Shown: positions 7,777-17,094, numbered from the stretch's first letter. The stretch is DNA of 64,000 nt from Bradyrhizobium liaoningense (GCF_018130825.1 NZ_JAFCJS010000005.1:186001-250000), one strand, 5' to 3'. Numbers and translations: made by a program. The notes: generated from the letters alone by a model not told the origin.

Positions 7777-8951
7777 GGCCGCGCTCCGCTTGCCGGAAGG
7801 TCGTGGAAGCTTTTCTTCAGGAGCTGCCCGAAATCCGGGATGCCGGCAATGATGTCGGCAAATCGCCGGCTGGAGTCGCCGTCGCCATAGGGATTGACGG
7901 TGTCCTTGCGGCCGCGCTGAAGCGCTTGCGCGATGGCGCTGCCGATCGCGCCGCGTTCGGGCGCCGTGTGAAACACCGAAGCCGCGCGCTCGCGTCCCTT
8001 CTGGCGGTCGCCGACGTCCACCGTGGGAACGCCGAATGACGGCGCTTCGAGAATGCCGCTCGACGAATTGCCGATCACGACGTCTACCTGGCTCATCAGG
8101 CTGAGATAGCGGAGCTGCCCCAGTGAGGCGACTGCGATGGTGTTCGGCCGGGCGGCTGCGAAGGCCTTGGTGCGCTCGTTCAGCGCACGTCCCTCGGCAT
8201 CGGCATTGGCGAGCGTGAAGATGAGGCGGAAGGCGGGATCGAGCGCCGACAGCGCCGCAAACAGCTCGTCCAGCTCGGCCATCGAGCGGCCAGCCTCGAC
8301 CGTGACCGGGTGGAACGTCACGAGCGCATTGCGCTCGCCGAGCGGCAGGCCGACCGCGCGGCCGATGCTGTCGCGGTCCATCAGCTCGAGACGCTTGATC
8401 GCGTCGATGCCGACCGAACCGATGGTGTGAATGCGGGACGGGTCCTCGCCGAGCTGGACCAGCCGCTGCGCCGATCCCGCATTGCTGGCAAAATGCAGGT
8501 GCGACATCTTGCTGATGGCGTGGCGGATGGACTCATCGACCGCGCCTTCGGTGACGTCGCCGCCGAACAGATGCGCCATCGGCAGCCGCATGAACATCGC
8601 GGCCTGCGCGGCCGCGAACATCTCGAAGCGGTCACCGAGCAGGACCACGAGATCGGGGTGCAGCCGTGCGAAGGCGTCGGCAAATCCGATCACGCCGAGC
8701 CCGACCGACTTCGCGACGCCGGCGCCGGTGTCGCTGGCAAGCAGCGTCTCGACGCGCTCGTCGACCTCGAAGCCCTCGTCGCGGATGGTGTTGAAGGTGT
8801 AGCCGAACTCAGGCGCGAGATGCATGCCGGTGGCGATGAGCTGAAGCGTCAGGCCTGATGTCTCGCGGATCGCGCGCATCGGCCAGACCAGCAGTCCGAA
8901 ATCGGCCCGGCTGCCGGTGACGAAGCAGATCTTTCGCGCGCCGCTATTCAT
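7773..8951 (-). CDS. legG: Hydrolysing NDP-N-acyl-glucosamine 2-epimerase (NeuC/LegG type)
   Basis: This 392-residue protein begins ICFVTGSRADFGLL, the NeuC-type start, and contains LLGDRFEM, HLFGGDVTEGAVDESIRHAISKM and a GNSSSGILEAPSFGVP nucleotide-binding segment. These mark UDP/GDP-N-acetylglucosamine 2-epimerases of the hydrolysing GT-B class. The reaction releases NDP and inverts C2, giving the mannose-configured sugar that the synthase LegI uses. It overlaps LegC by 8 bases and LegI by 4, so LegC, LegG and LegI are translationally coupled. Whether the donor is GDP- or UDP-linked cannot be read from motifs alone; the PtmE-type enzyme nearby argues for GDP. Confidence 0.88.
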   Translation of the reverse strand: MNSGARKICFVTGSRADFGLLVWPMRAIRETSGLTLQLIATGMHLAPEFGYTFNTIRDEGFEVDERVETLLASDTGAGVAKSVGLGVIGFADAFARLHPDLVVLLGDRFEMFAAAQAAMFMRLPMAHLFGGDVTEGAVDESIRHAISKMSHLHFASNAGSAQRLVQLGEDPSRIHTIGSVGIDAIKRLELMDRDSIGRAVGLPLGERNALVTFHPVTVEAGRSMAELDELFAALSALDPAFRLIFTLANADAEGRALNERTKAFAAARPNTIAVASLGQLRYLSLMSQVDVVIGNSSSGILEAPSFGVPTVDVGDRQKGRERAASVFHTAPERGAIGSAIAQALQRGRKDTVNPYGDGDSSRRFADIIAGIPDFGQLLKKSFHDLPASGARP

Positions 8952-10158
8952 CGCGGGCCCTGATGCTGGCGCTGCTCGGCAGGTTGATCAGGCGGCGCTC
9001 GATCGATTCGGCGGTGGCGAGATCGCCGCGCGGGCTCTGCGCGAACATCGGCAGGCGGTGCATCAGGGTCCAGGCCGGGCGTGCGCCGAAGCCGGCTTCG
9101 TTCAGCGCCGTGAGCACGTCGTCGCGCCGGCCGGCATAGGCCTCGTCGAGCAGGATCGCGTTCAGCCAGTAATTGCTCGTGGTGCCCTCGGGCTCGCGCG
9201 AGAAGCGCACGCCGGGTACATCGGCAAAGACGCGCTCATAGGCCGCAGCCAGCCGGCGCTTGCTCGCCAGGAAACCGTCGAGCTGCTCGAGCTGGGCGCA
9301 GCCGAGCGCGGCGTTCAGGTTGGGCAGGCGGTAGTTGAAGCCGATCTCGTCATGCACGAAGGCCCATTTGTGCGGCAGCTTCGCGGTGGTGGTGAGATGC
9401 TTGGCGCGGCGTCCGAGCTCCTCGTCATTGGTGAGGATGGCGCCGCCGCCGCCGGTGGTGACGATCTTGTTGCCGTTGAAGCTCAGCGCCGCGAGCCGCG
9501 CCTGCGATCCGACGGCGTGGCCCTTGTAGGTCGAGCCCAGCGATTCCGCGGCATCCTCGACCAGCGCAATGCCCCAGTCGCTTGCGATCGCGGCGATCTC
9601 GTCGAGCTCGACGGGATGCCCGAATGTGTGCATCGGCGAGATCGCGGCGATGCGGCGTCCGGTTTCGCGATTGATCGTGCCCTTGGGCGTGCGCTCGGCA
9701 ATCGCCTCGAGCCGCGCGGCGAGGGCGCGCGGGTCCATGCCGAGCGTCGTGAGCGAGCTGTCGATGAAATGCGGCACCGCCCCGCAATAGGCGATCGCGT
9801 TGGTGGTTGCGATGAAGGTCAGTGCCGGCGACATCACCTCGTCGCCGGGCTCGACGCCGGCGAGGTGGAAGCAGGCGTGCAGCGCCGCGGTGCCGTTGAC
9901 GACGGCGACGGCGCGCCTTGCGCCCGTCACTTCTTCCAGCATGCGCTCGAAGCGGTCGACGAACGGGCCGACCGAGGAGACGAAGGTGCTCTTGATGCAC
10001 TCTTCGAGATAGGAGACCTCGTTGCCGGCAAACACCGGCTCGTGCAGGCCGAGGATGCCGTTGGGCGTGCCGGCGGCGCGCCGGACGGCATCGACCACGG
10101 CTTTCGGATCGAAGGCGGGTGATCTGGTCGCGGCCGTTCCCACAATTGCCTCAGACAT
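8944..10158 (-). CDS. legC: DegT/DnrJ/EryC1/StrS aminotransferase (LegC type)
   Basis: This 404-residue protein is a PLP-dependent sugar aminotransferase. VVNGTAALH lies near residue 87, PALTFIATTNAI at 111, VEDAAESLGS at 200, and the Schiff-base lysine is Lys231 in SFNGNK. It would aminate C4 of the 4-keto-6-deoxy sugar made by the preceding LegB. It is about 20-30 residues longer than many DegT enzymes at the N-terminus, which is common in the LegC subgroup. The gene overlaps legB by 8 bases (10151-10158) and legG by 8. The substrate is assigned by operon position. Confidence 0.85.
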   Translation of the reverse strand: MSEAIVGTAATRSPAFDPKAVVDAVRRAAGTPNGILGLHEPVFAGNEVSYLEECIKSTFVSSVGPFVDRFERMLEEVTGARRAVAVVNGTAALHACFHLAGVEPGDEVMSPALTFIATTNAIAYCGAVPHFIDSSLTTLGMDPRALAARLEAIAERTPKGTINRETGRRIAAISPMHTFGHPVELDEIAAIASDWGIALVEDAAESLGSTYKGHAVGSQARLAALSFNGNKIVTTGGGGAILTNDEELGRRAKHLTTTAKLPHKWAFVHDEIGFNYRLPNLNAALGCAQLEQLDGFLASKRRLAAAYERVFADVPGVRFSREPEGTTSNYWLNAILLDEAYAGRRDDVLTALNEAGFGARPAWTLMHRLPMFAQSPRGDLATAESIERRLINLPSSASIRARDE

Positions 10159-11170
10159 TGTAGACGTCCGCCTTGTATCGGCTGAGATTGGCGGGATTGG
10201 TGAACCAGCTTGCCGTCTTCTCGATGCCGCGGCGCATGCCGTCGATCCCGCCGAACTCCGGGCTCCAGCCGAGCTGCTGGCGTGCCTTGGAATTGTCGGC
10301 CCAGAGCCGCTCGACCTCGCTGTTGGCCGGACGCAGGCGCGCCTCGTCGGTCTCGATCTCGATCTTCACGCCCATCACATCCGCGATCATCTCGACGGTC
10401 GCCCCGACCGAGATCTCGAAGCCGCTGCCGAGATTGATGGTCTGGCCGACGCACTGCTCGGCCGGTGCGGTGAGGCCTGCGATCAGGCCGCGCGCGGTGT
10501 CGGTGACGAAGGAGAAGTCGCGCGTCGGACTGACCGCGCCGAGACGGATCCTGCGCTTGCCGGTCGCGATCTGGCTGATGATGGTCGGGATCACCGCGCG
10601 CGCCGATTGCCGCGGCCCATAGGTGTTGAACGGCCTGATCACGACGACCGGCATGTCGAACGAGGCCTGGAACGACAGCGCCATCTGATCGGAGGCGATC
10701 TTCGAGGCCGAGTAGGGCGATTGGCCGACCAGCGGATGGTTCTCCTTGATCGGCACGACCTGCGCCGTGCCGTAGACCTCGCTGGTCGAGGTCTGCACGA
10801 AGCGCCGCACGCCGGCCATGCGCGCCGCCTGGAGCACGTTGACGGTGCCGCGCACATTGGTCTCGACGTAGGAATCGGGCGCGACATAGGAAAAGGGGAT
10901 CGCGATCAGTGCCGCCAGGTGCAGCACGTCGGTGCAGCCGCTGGCGGCCGCGATCATGAAATGCGGATCGCGGATGTCGCCCGCGACCACCTCCACGGAC
11001 TTCATGATGTCGGCGGGAACCGTGTCCAGCCAGCCCCAGGAATTGAAGGAGTTGTAGTAGACGACGGCCTTGACGCGGGCTCCGGCTTTCACCAGCTCCT
11101 CAACGACATGCGAACCGATGAAGCCGTCGCTGCCGGTAACGAGGACGCGGGCGTCCCTCAGATCTGCCAT
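10151..11170 (-). CDS. legB: NDP-hexosamine 4,6-dehydratase (LegB type, extended SDR)
   Basis: This is an extended SDR of 339 residues. VTGSDGFIGSH gives the NAD-binding motif at 11-21, STSEVYG lies at 128-134, and the catalytic pair is Tyr153/Lys157 in YSASK. Enzymes of this type make the 4-keto-6-deoxy intermediate from GDP- or UDP-GlcNAc. The frame continues 33 codons upstream to 11269, but that part has no family similarity, so the ATG at 11170 before ADLRDARVLVTG is taken as the start. It is the first gene of a coupled block legB-legC-legG-legI. A promoter is expected in the 134 bases upstream, but I could not identify one convincingly. Confidence 0.85.
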   Translation of the reverse strand: MADLRDARVLVTGSDGFIGSHVVEELVKAGARVKAVVYYNSFNSWGWLDTVPADIMKSVEVVAGDIRDPHFMIAAASGCTDVLHLAALIAIPFSYVAPDSYVETNVRGTVNVLQAARMAGVRRFVQTSTSEVYGTAQVVPIKENHPLVGQSPYSASKIASDQMALSFQASFDMPVVVIRPFNTYGPRQSARAVIPTIISQIATGKRRIRLGAVSPTRDFSFVTDTARGLIAGLTAPAEQCVGQTINLGSGFEISVGATVEMIADVMGVKIEIETDEARLRPANSEVERLWADNSKARQQLGWSPEFGGIDGMRRGIEKTASWFTNPANLSRYKADVYNV

Positions 11171-11304
11171 GCCGGACCCCAGAAGGCGATTAAGCCAGTA
11201 TTCGCAACAAGATGGCGCTATAGCACACTGGCGGTCGCGCGCAACAGAGCAGCGCCCGAAAGCTGCCAAATGCCCGGGGATGCAGCAGTTTTTGCAAGGC
11301 GGAT

Positions 11305-12528
11305 CTAAGCCTTGTCCACCGGGTTCAGGCGCCGTCTAACAAACGCCTCGAGATTGCCGCCCTCGAACAGATGGCCGGGGAGGCCGGCAGCCTGCGCGGC
11401 CTCGATGTCGCTCGGCTTGTCGCCGATCACCATGCTGCGCGTCATATCGACCGGAAAGCGCTGCGCGAGGTCGGTGATCATGCCGGGCGCCGGCTTGCGG
11501 CGGTCGCTGACGCGGCAATAGCGCGCGACGGTTCCATCGGGATGATCCGGGCAATATTCGAAGGCGTCGAGATGCGCGCCGACCTCTGCCATCTGGTCCG
11601 CCATCCAGCGGTGCAGGGCGACGACGTGATGCTCCTCGTAATAGCCGCGCGCGACGCCGGATTGATTGGTGATGACGAAGGCGAAATAGCCGGCGTCGTT
11701 GACCGCCTTAACCGCCTCGCGCGCCCCCTCGATCCATTCAAGCTTGTGCGACTCGAACGTGTAGCCGGAATCGTGGTTGAGCACGCCGTCGCGGTCGAAG
11801 AACACGGCGGGACGCCGCAGCTTCTCGCGCAGCTCGCGATCGGCGCGCGCGAAATCATCGGGGATGCCGATGTCGATGAAATAGCCGCGATAGGCGGTGC
11901 CGCGCAGCTCGCCGTGCGAGGCAAGGCCGGGAAACACGTCCTGCTCGAGCGAAGCGGGCAGCTTCGCGATGTCGGCGAGAACGGACTTGTCGACGACGTA
12001 GATACCGGCATTGACCGGCCCCGTGGCGCCCGCACCCGGCGCGATGAAATCACGCACCACGTCGCCGTCGAGCACGACGCGCCCGTACCGGTCTCCGACG
12101 ACGCCGTCGCGCAGTGCCATGTGAACGCGGCCGCCCTGCGCACGCGCGATCAGATCGAGCAGGTTGAAGTCGAACAGCGAGTCGCCGTTGAGCAGCAGGA
12201 AACGGTCGTGCAAGAGGTCGCGCGCATGCACGAGCGCACCGCCGGTGCCGAGCGGCTCGGTCTCGCGCGACACGACGATGCGCGTCTGTCCCCTGGCGGC
12301 CGCGGCGTAGTGCGTCTCGACGATCTCCGCCTTGTGGCCCGCAAGCAGGACGATTTCGTCGAACATGCCGTAGCGGACGAGTTCGTCGATCAGCGTGTCG
12401 AGGAACGGCCGTCCGCCGATTTCGAGCATCGGCTTCGGAACCAGCCTGGTGCGCTCGCCAAGCCGGGTGCCAAGCCCGCCGACGAGGATAACGGCCTGTC
12501 TCAGCATAGCGCGGGGATTTTGCGACAT
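11305..12528 (-). CDS. Fused sugar-1-phosphate guanylyltransferase / HAD heptose-bisphosphate phosphatase (HddC-GmhB type)
   Basis: This is a two-domain protein of about 407 residues. Residues 8-235 form a nucleotidyltransferase (GGLGTRLG at 17-24, PKPML at 31-35, NGDSLFDF at about 114). Residues 238-407 form a HAD phosphatase with DRDGVLNHD at 245-253, a cysteine-rich zinc loop (YCPDHPDG and a later C) and the GDKPSD motif. HddC makes GDP-D-glycero-alpha-D-manno-heptose and GmhB removes the C7 phosphate of heptose bisphosphate, so the fusion could catalyse two consecutive-pathway steps. Possible ATGs are 12573, 12528 and 12507; the middle one is a compromise. No GmhA isomerase is present in the window. 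A GHMP kinase of HddA type occurs at 29393-30769. Confidence 0.75.
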   Translation of the reverse strand: MSQNPRAMLRQAVILVGGLGTRLGERTRLVPKPMLEIGGRPFLDTLIDELVRYGMFDEIVLLAGHKAEIVETHYAAAARGQTRIVVSRETEPLGTGGALVHARDLLHDRFLLLNGDSLFDFNLLDLIARAQGGRVHMALRDGVVGDRYGRVVLDGDVVRDFIAPGAGATGPVNAGIYVVDKSVLADIAKLPASLEQDVFPGLASHGELRGTAYRGYFIDIGIPDDFARADRELREKLRRPAVFFDRDGVLNHDSGYTFESHKLEWIEGAREAVKAVNDAGYFAFVITNQSGVARGYYEEHHVVALHRWMADQMAEVGAHLDAFEYCPDHPDGTVARYCRVSDRRKPAPGMITDLAQRFPVDMTRSMVIGDKPSDIEAAQAAGLPGHLFEGGNLEAFVRRRLNPVDKA

Positions 12529-12631
12529 CGATCGAGCTGTCGGTGAAAGGCGAGTGTCATTTCCAATGTCCATAGCGCGCCACCGATCTGCGCGCCAGAT
12601 GCGCTTTCGTCGTGACGGAGAATGCCTGAGG

Positions 12632-15133
12632 TCAGCGTTCGCACGGAATGCGGACGACGGCGGTCTGCTTGTTTGCAAACAGCGCCTGGAACGGCCCGGC
12701 GCGAAGCGACTTGATGAATTCGGAATCAAGGGGCTCCGTTGGCGGGAAATAGGGGAGCCGTTGACCGGCGCCGAGATCGATCCACCCCATCGTACGGGGG
12801 TTGATCACGGCGACGAGCTGCCAAGTGTCCTGGCCGGTCCCCAGCACGCCCTGGATCACCTCGCGATCCGCCTCTGCCGTTGCCTCGGGCGTTTTCGGAG
12901 CTGCCGCCTCGGGCTCGTCCGTCTCCGGCGCCTTCGGGGGGCGGACAGGTCGCAAAATTCCAGTCAAAGCGTCCGCCCTGTGCATTTGAAAAGACGTCTC
13001 CTGGTTTATCTCCTGCAGGATCGGCCGGATGGAGGCGCAGGCTTTGGCCAGCCGCCGCGCTCCGTCGTCCCGTTCGACGATCGCGGAAAGGACTGCGCGC
13101 ACCGGCTTGGCGGTAGCCTCGTTGACGGTATCCAGATTCGAGAATGTGTAAGCCGCCGGAGTACCGGTCAGGGCCTGGATCACGCCGAGCGTGTAGGGAT
13201 CGGACAGCAGGATACCCTTCTTCAGGTTGCCATGCAGCCAGAGTGCGGCGTCGAGATCGCTGGCATTGTAGTGCGTGATGGCTGTGGCACCGCCCGGAAG
13301 GGGCCCGTAGCTGTAACTCTTGGACATGCCGGCGACGCCGGCGCGGTCGAGGCCGATGCCGAGAGCCATGATGGTCGCGAGCGCGCCGACATGAATCCAT
13401 CTCGACCGGATGAGCGCCATCGGCACGAGCGCCACGAGGAGAACCGTTCCCGCGATCTCGGCCGGCCGGAGGAAATCCTGGTACCGCGCGGAGGACAGGT
13501 CGGGCCGCCAAGTGAAGGTATAGACCGTCAGTGCGAGGCCGGCGGCGAGCAGAGTAACCGTGATTGCCGCAGTCGCCCGCCTGCGGAAGGGCGCGGGGGA
13601 GGGGTCGACGAGCAACTGGCAGAACGCTTCGGTCGCCGTGACCGTGAGCACGGACAGCACGATCACGGTGGTGCGGTACAGGAACGGAAAGCCTGACAAC
13701 ACGGCGACGGCAAGGCCGCAGCCGATCGTCCACGACCACAGCAGTTTCGACACGCGTTCGGTTTGGGCAGGCGTGGAAGCCGTTCCCGCGGGAGTGTTCG
13801 AGCGATCGATCCACCACCAGGCCATCGCCATTGCGATGCAGACGGCAAACAGTGGGCCTATGGCCCGGCCCAGTTCGATGACCGCGACCTGCGGGCCGCT
13901 GCCGAGGAATAGCTCCTCGCCACTCTCGATCGTCTTGCCCAGCACCAGTTCCGTGATGTGGGAAAATACCACGTTGGCGTTCGCCGACGGCAGGTAGCCG
14001 AGCCGCATCGCCACGATCGTGGCGACGATCCCGCATATGATCAGCGGCAGCACGACGGACAGGGCGCGGAGAATCCCGAGGGTCTGCGCCGGCCGGCGTG
14101 ACATCTCGCGCAAGATGAGCAGGTAGCTGAGCCAGGCGGCAAGAACCGCCGGGATGAACAGGTATGATCCACGGTGCGCCAGGAGCAACATCGCGGGCCA
14201 TCCGCAACCCACGAAAAGGATGCTTTCGCGCGGATGGCCCTTGCCCAGTAACCTGAGCAGAAACAGCCCGACCGTCAGCAGCGCCAGCACCAGCGCGTTG
14301 TTGTTGAGCATGAAGGCGGTGAGTAGCGAGGTAGCCGCACTCAGGGTCAGCAACGCGACCGAGCCCGCCGGAATTTCCTCCTTCGCATCCCGCCCGGCAT
14401 TGGCGAACAGGACACCCAGGAAGACCACGCTTCCGGCGAGCGCGAGGCTGCCATTCGTCAGCAGCCCGACGCCGTTGCCTGCCGCCGCAAAGAAAAAGGT
14501 GATCCATCTCCGTATCGGATCCGCATAGAGGCCTTCTGCGAACGCGTAGAAGGCCACGAGGAAGAACAGGATCGAGACGAAGCGATAGGTCCAGCCAAAA
14601 TGCAGGAGATCGAGGCCGAGGGTACCCGACAACACACCGGCCAATGCCGAGCGAAGGTCGACGTATGATTGCGACGCATAGGGGTTGATGACGCCGCTGT
14701 CGGCGTATTCCTGCGCCGTCTTCATCCAGTGAACGTCAGCGCCGATATCCGAGTAGGGGAATTGCGAAAATGCGCCGAATGTCCACCACCACGTCGCGAG
14801 CGCGATCGGGAGCGATAGCAGGCACCAAAGCAGGATCTTTCCGGCGTCGCCGCGATGCGGGCGCCAGGCCGACCAAGTCCATGCCAGTCCGAAGGCGGAC
14901 AGCGCAACCACGATCGCCAGATGAAGCCGGATGTCGCCAATCAGAACGGAGCAGAGCCCGAGAAGAATGCCCACGGCGGAGGCGCCGATCGCATACCCCA
15001 GCACCACGAACTGGAGCTTCGTCAGTCGGCTCCTCTTGATCAATTCCAGCGGCACAATCGCCAGGATGGAAAAGCCGATGCCGAGCTGGATCAGGAAGAA
15101 TACGAAGGTCAAGAGCAACGTATTTATCCACAT
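12632..15133 (-). CDS. Large multispanning membrane protein, possible GT-C glycosyltransferase
   Basis: This 833-residue protein has roughly 13-15 hydrophobic segments over its first 600 residues and a hydrophilic C-terminal part of about 230 residues that includes an acidic linker (EAAAPKTPEATAEADRE). The first large loop after the opening helices contains FPYSDIGADVHW, an acidic cluster in the place where GT-C transferases keep catalytic Asp residues. Many polymerases and lipid-linked sugar transferases look like this, but I do not recognise a named family. It starts at the divergent intergenic region 15134-15418 and reads toward the heptose fusion gene. Its likely site is the inner membrane with the C-terminal part in the periplasm. 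Function is inference from neighbours. Confidence 0.7.
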   Translation of the reverse strand: MWINTLLLTFVFFLIQLGIGFSILAIVPLELIKRSRLTKLQFVVLGYAIGASAVGILLGLCSVLIGDIRLHLAIVVALSAFGLAWTWSAWRPHRGDAGKILLWCLLSLPIALATWWWTFGAFSQFPYSDIGADVHWMKTAQEYADSGVINPYASQSYVDLRSALAGVLSGTLGLDLLHFGWTYRFVSILFFLVAFYAFAEGLYADPIRRWITFFFAAAGNGVGLLTNGSLALAGSVVFLGVLFANAGRDAKEEIPAGSVALLTLSAATSLLTAFMLNNNALVLALLTVGLFLLRLLGKGHPRESILFVGCGWPAMLLLAHRGSYLFIPAVLAAWLSYLLILREMSRRPAQTLGILRALSVVLPLIICGIVATIVAMRLGYLPSANANVVFSHITELVLGKTIESGEELFLGSGPQVAVIELGRAIGPLFAVCIAMAMAWWWIDRSNTPAGTASTPAQTERVSKLLWSWTIGCGLAVAVLSGFPFLYRTTVIVLSVLTVTATEAFCQLLVDPSPAPFRRRATAAITVTLLAAGLALTVYTFTWRPDLSSARYQDFLRPAEIAGTVLLVALVPMALIRSRWIHVGALATIMALGIGLDRAGVAGMSKSYSYGPLPGGATAITHYNASDLDAALWLHGNLKKGILLSDPYTLGVIQALTGTPAAYTFSNLDTVNEATAKPVRAVLSAIVERDDGARRLAKACASIRPILQEINQETSFQMHRADALTGILRPVRPPKAPETDEPEAAAPKTPEATAEADREVIQGVLGTGQDTWQLVAVINPRTMGWIDLGAGQRLPYFPPTEPLDSEFIKSLRAGPFQALFANKQTAVVRIPCER

Positions 15134-15418
15134 CGCAACATCCCTGTCGTTCTTCCACCCAGGCTACGCAGAGGCATGTGACGCACCAGCCCCGGCGCGG
15201 CGAATGGCTGCCAGTCATTTCGAGGGGGTACCGCGTCGTGCCAGGTTTTCCGAAGGCGCGGTTCAGCACCCTTCATAGTTGATTCCAAATACGGCTGAGC
15301 GTAAACATCCGTGGAATTGTGCAGGATTTTTAGCATGCGGGCGAGAATATCTGGGCGCAATCTTCGCTATTCGTCGGCCAATCCGGCCTGATCGTCGCTT
15401 CCCGCCGAGTTTCGTCGC
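15134..15418. other. Divergent intergenic region
   Basis: These 285 bases separate the large minus-strand membrane protein from the plus-strand hypothetical genes and should contain promoters for both. No convincing -35/-10 pair, hairpin or repeat is visible by eye. A stop codon at 15389-15391 in the frame of the downstream gene, with no GTG, TTG or ATG before 15419, fixes the start of that gene. Confidence 0.5.
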
Positions 15419-16159
15419 ATGCCCGGTGAATTGCAGATTGGCGAGGCCGTCGCAAGGGGCTATCCGCCCGCGGTGCTCTATCTGCGCAACGACGAGACCG
15501 TCACGACGGAAGTCTGCGCATTCAACTACTTCTCGGTCTTCATGAAGGATCATCCGGATGTGGATGCCCACGTCTGGTTGTTCGACGGGGCGGGCAAGCA
15601 GGCTGGATATTTCCACAGGGAACTCGGAGTTAACGGGCAATTGCAGCTGCAGACGTCCGAGCTCTGTCCGCACGTTTCGGGAACGGTGGCGATGGCGCTG
15701 GTGCCGAAGCATGAGGCCAAGCTACGTCCCGGACGAAAGGTGACCACCGGCTATTACGCACAATATTTCTCGCAGCACGGCGCAATCACATTGTCGCATG
15801 AGCGCGAGCCCGTCGCCGCATCGCCGTTTCCGACCACCGCCTGGATGCAATCCTATCTCACACGGTTCCTGAAGGAGTCCGGCGTGGTGCTCGTGAACTC
15901 CTGCATGGCGCCCCAAGGCGTTTCGGTGGGGACGGCCCGGCTCATGGCTCTGAATGGCACCGCCTTGGGCGAGCGGGTACTTCCGGAAATCGCGCCGATG
16001 GGCGCTGCCCGCATCAGCACGCTGGACCTGTTCCCCGAGGCCGAAAGGCTTGTGGGTGCGGGCGAGGGGTTTTCGCTCGAGTTCAAGGGCACCAACATCG
16101 CCAGCCCGTTCAGCTATTATGAATTTGCCAACGGCAAGTTCAGCTTGCATCATTTCTAG
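15419..16159 (+). CDS. Hypothetical protein, first of two tandem paralogues
   Basis: This 246-residue soluble protein has no signal peptide or membrane segment and belongs to no family I recognise. It appears to contain two beta-rich halves. Residues about 45-125 run AHVWLFDGAGKQ, QLQTSELC, TVAMALVPK. Residues about 150-246 run VVLVNSC, EIAPMGAARISTLDLFPEAE, FSLEFKGTN. The same order of segments occurs in the next protein (LMLINHSS, EIPPLGAREMSVVDMFG), so the two are diverged paralogues. The start at 15419 is the only one possible after the in-frame stop at 15389. Location between polysaccharide genes suggests a cytosolic role in glycan assembly, but nothing in the sequence proves it. Confidence 0.75.
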   Translation: MPGELQIGEAVARGYPPAVLYLRNDETVTTEVCAFNYFSVFMKDHPDVDAHVWLFDGAGKQAGYFHRELGVNGQLQLQTSELCPHVSGTVAMALVPKHEAKLRPGRKVTTGYYAQYFSQHGAITLSHEREPVAASPFPTTAWMQSYLTRFLKESGVVLVNSCMAPQGVSVGTARLMALNGTALGERVLPEIAPMGAARISTLDLFPEAERLVGAGEGFSLEFKGTNIASPFSYYEFANGKFSLHHF

Positions 16160-16170
16160 AGGCCGCGCCC

Positions 16171-17094
16171 GTGACACGTTTCTCGTCCAGTCCCTGGAAG
16201 CCTCACGAGCCCAGATTCATGTTCCCGACCTTTGCGGGCATCGAGTCGCGCATGGGCTTCTCGATTCCCGCCTGGTACCGTCCGGTCGACGTCCGGTATC
16301 TCCGTAGCCTCGTCGCCGGCAGCCTGCGCAAGAACTTTCGCGAAACGGTCAAGGATCTCGTTCCCGAGCTCGCCGGTCTTGTCGCCTCGGGCTTCAGCAA
16401 GAAGCTCAGATTCAAGTTGCACATCCTGTCGCGGCAGGGCGACTATCGGGCGACCTACGAGTTCCCCGAAAACTACGCGCCGGGCGCCACCGTCGAGGTC
16501 GAGCTGTCGCGCCTCTTCGCGTCGCTCAAGCTGCCTCAGGACGATTATCTGGTCATCGCCGTGATGTCGCGCGGACGCATGGACGGATTTCGTTCCTCGC
16601 CTGCAAGCTATTCGATGACCTATGTGGACCAGGACAACGTCGCGATCTATCGCACCGGCGCGTTTGCCCGGCCGCTGAACGAGGGCAGGCTCAAGGCGCA
16701 TGTCGGGTTCACCGGAATCAACCCGAAGGTCATTGCGACCAATGATATCGTCAGCAGCCTGATGCTGATCAATCATTCTTCCGATCCCGAATATGCTCAT
16801 ACCGCGCGGCCGACGTCGAGGCTGATCCGCGAGGATGGCGAGGAACTCGAAGCGGATTTCGGCGAGATCCCGCCGCTCGGGGCACGCGAGATGTCCGTCG
16901 TGGATATGTTTGGCAGTCGTGTGTTCGACTTCCTCAAGCCGTTCGGCGGTCGCGGCAGCACGGTCACCACCTGCACCGGGGTCACGCTCGCGAGCCTGCA
17001 TTTGCAGCGCACGAACGATAACCGGCGGACGCTACTGGGCATCGAGCACTCGCGCCCCGCTCACATGAATCTCGCCGGCATTTTGCAACACTGA
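16171..17094 (+). CDS. Hypothetical protein, second of two tandem paralogues
   Basis: This 307-residue protein begins with GTG 11 bases after the previous stop; an ATG at 16219 (MFPTFAG) is an alternative start. The first 80 residues are absent from the upstream paralogue. The rest shows two beta-rich repeats that match it segment by segment: FKLHILSRQGDY, VEVELSRLFASL, YLVIAVMSRGRM, then LMLINHSS, EIPPLGAREMSVVDMF. Several ExxxLF or VDMF corners recur at equivalent places, suggesting an internally duplicated beta-sandwich. No catalytic motif is evident. It is followed after 23 bases by a membrane protein on the same strand, so the three form a probable operon. Function unknown. Confidence 0.75.
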   Translation: MTRFSSSPWKPHEPRFMFPTFAGIESRMGFSIPAWYRPVDVRYLRSLVAGSLRKNFRETVKDLVPELAGLVASGFSKKLRFKLHILSRQGDYRATYEFPENYAPGATVEVELSRLFASLKLPQDDYLVIAVMSRGRMDGFRSSPASYSMTYVDQDNVAIYRTGAFARPLNEGRLKAHVGFTGINPKVIATNDIVSSLMLINHSSDPEYAHTARPTSRLIREDGEELEADFGEIPPLGAREMSVVDMFGSRVFDFLKPFGGRGSTVTTCTGVTLASLHLQRTNDNRRTLLGIEHSRPAHMNLAGILQH

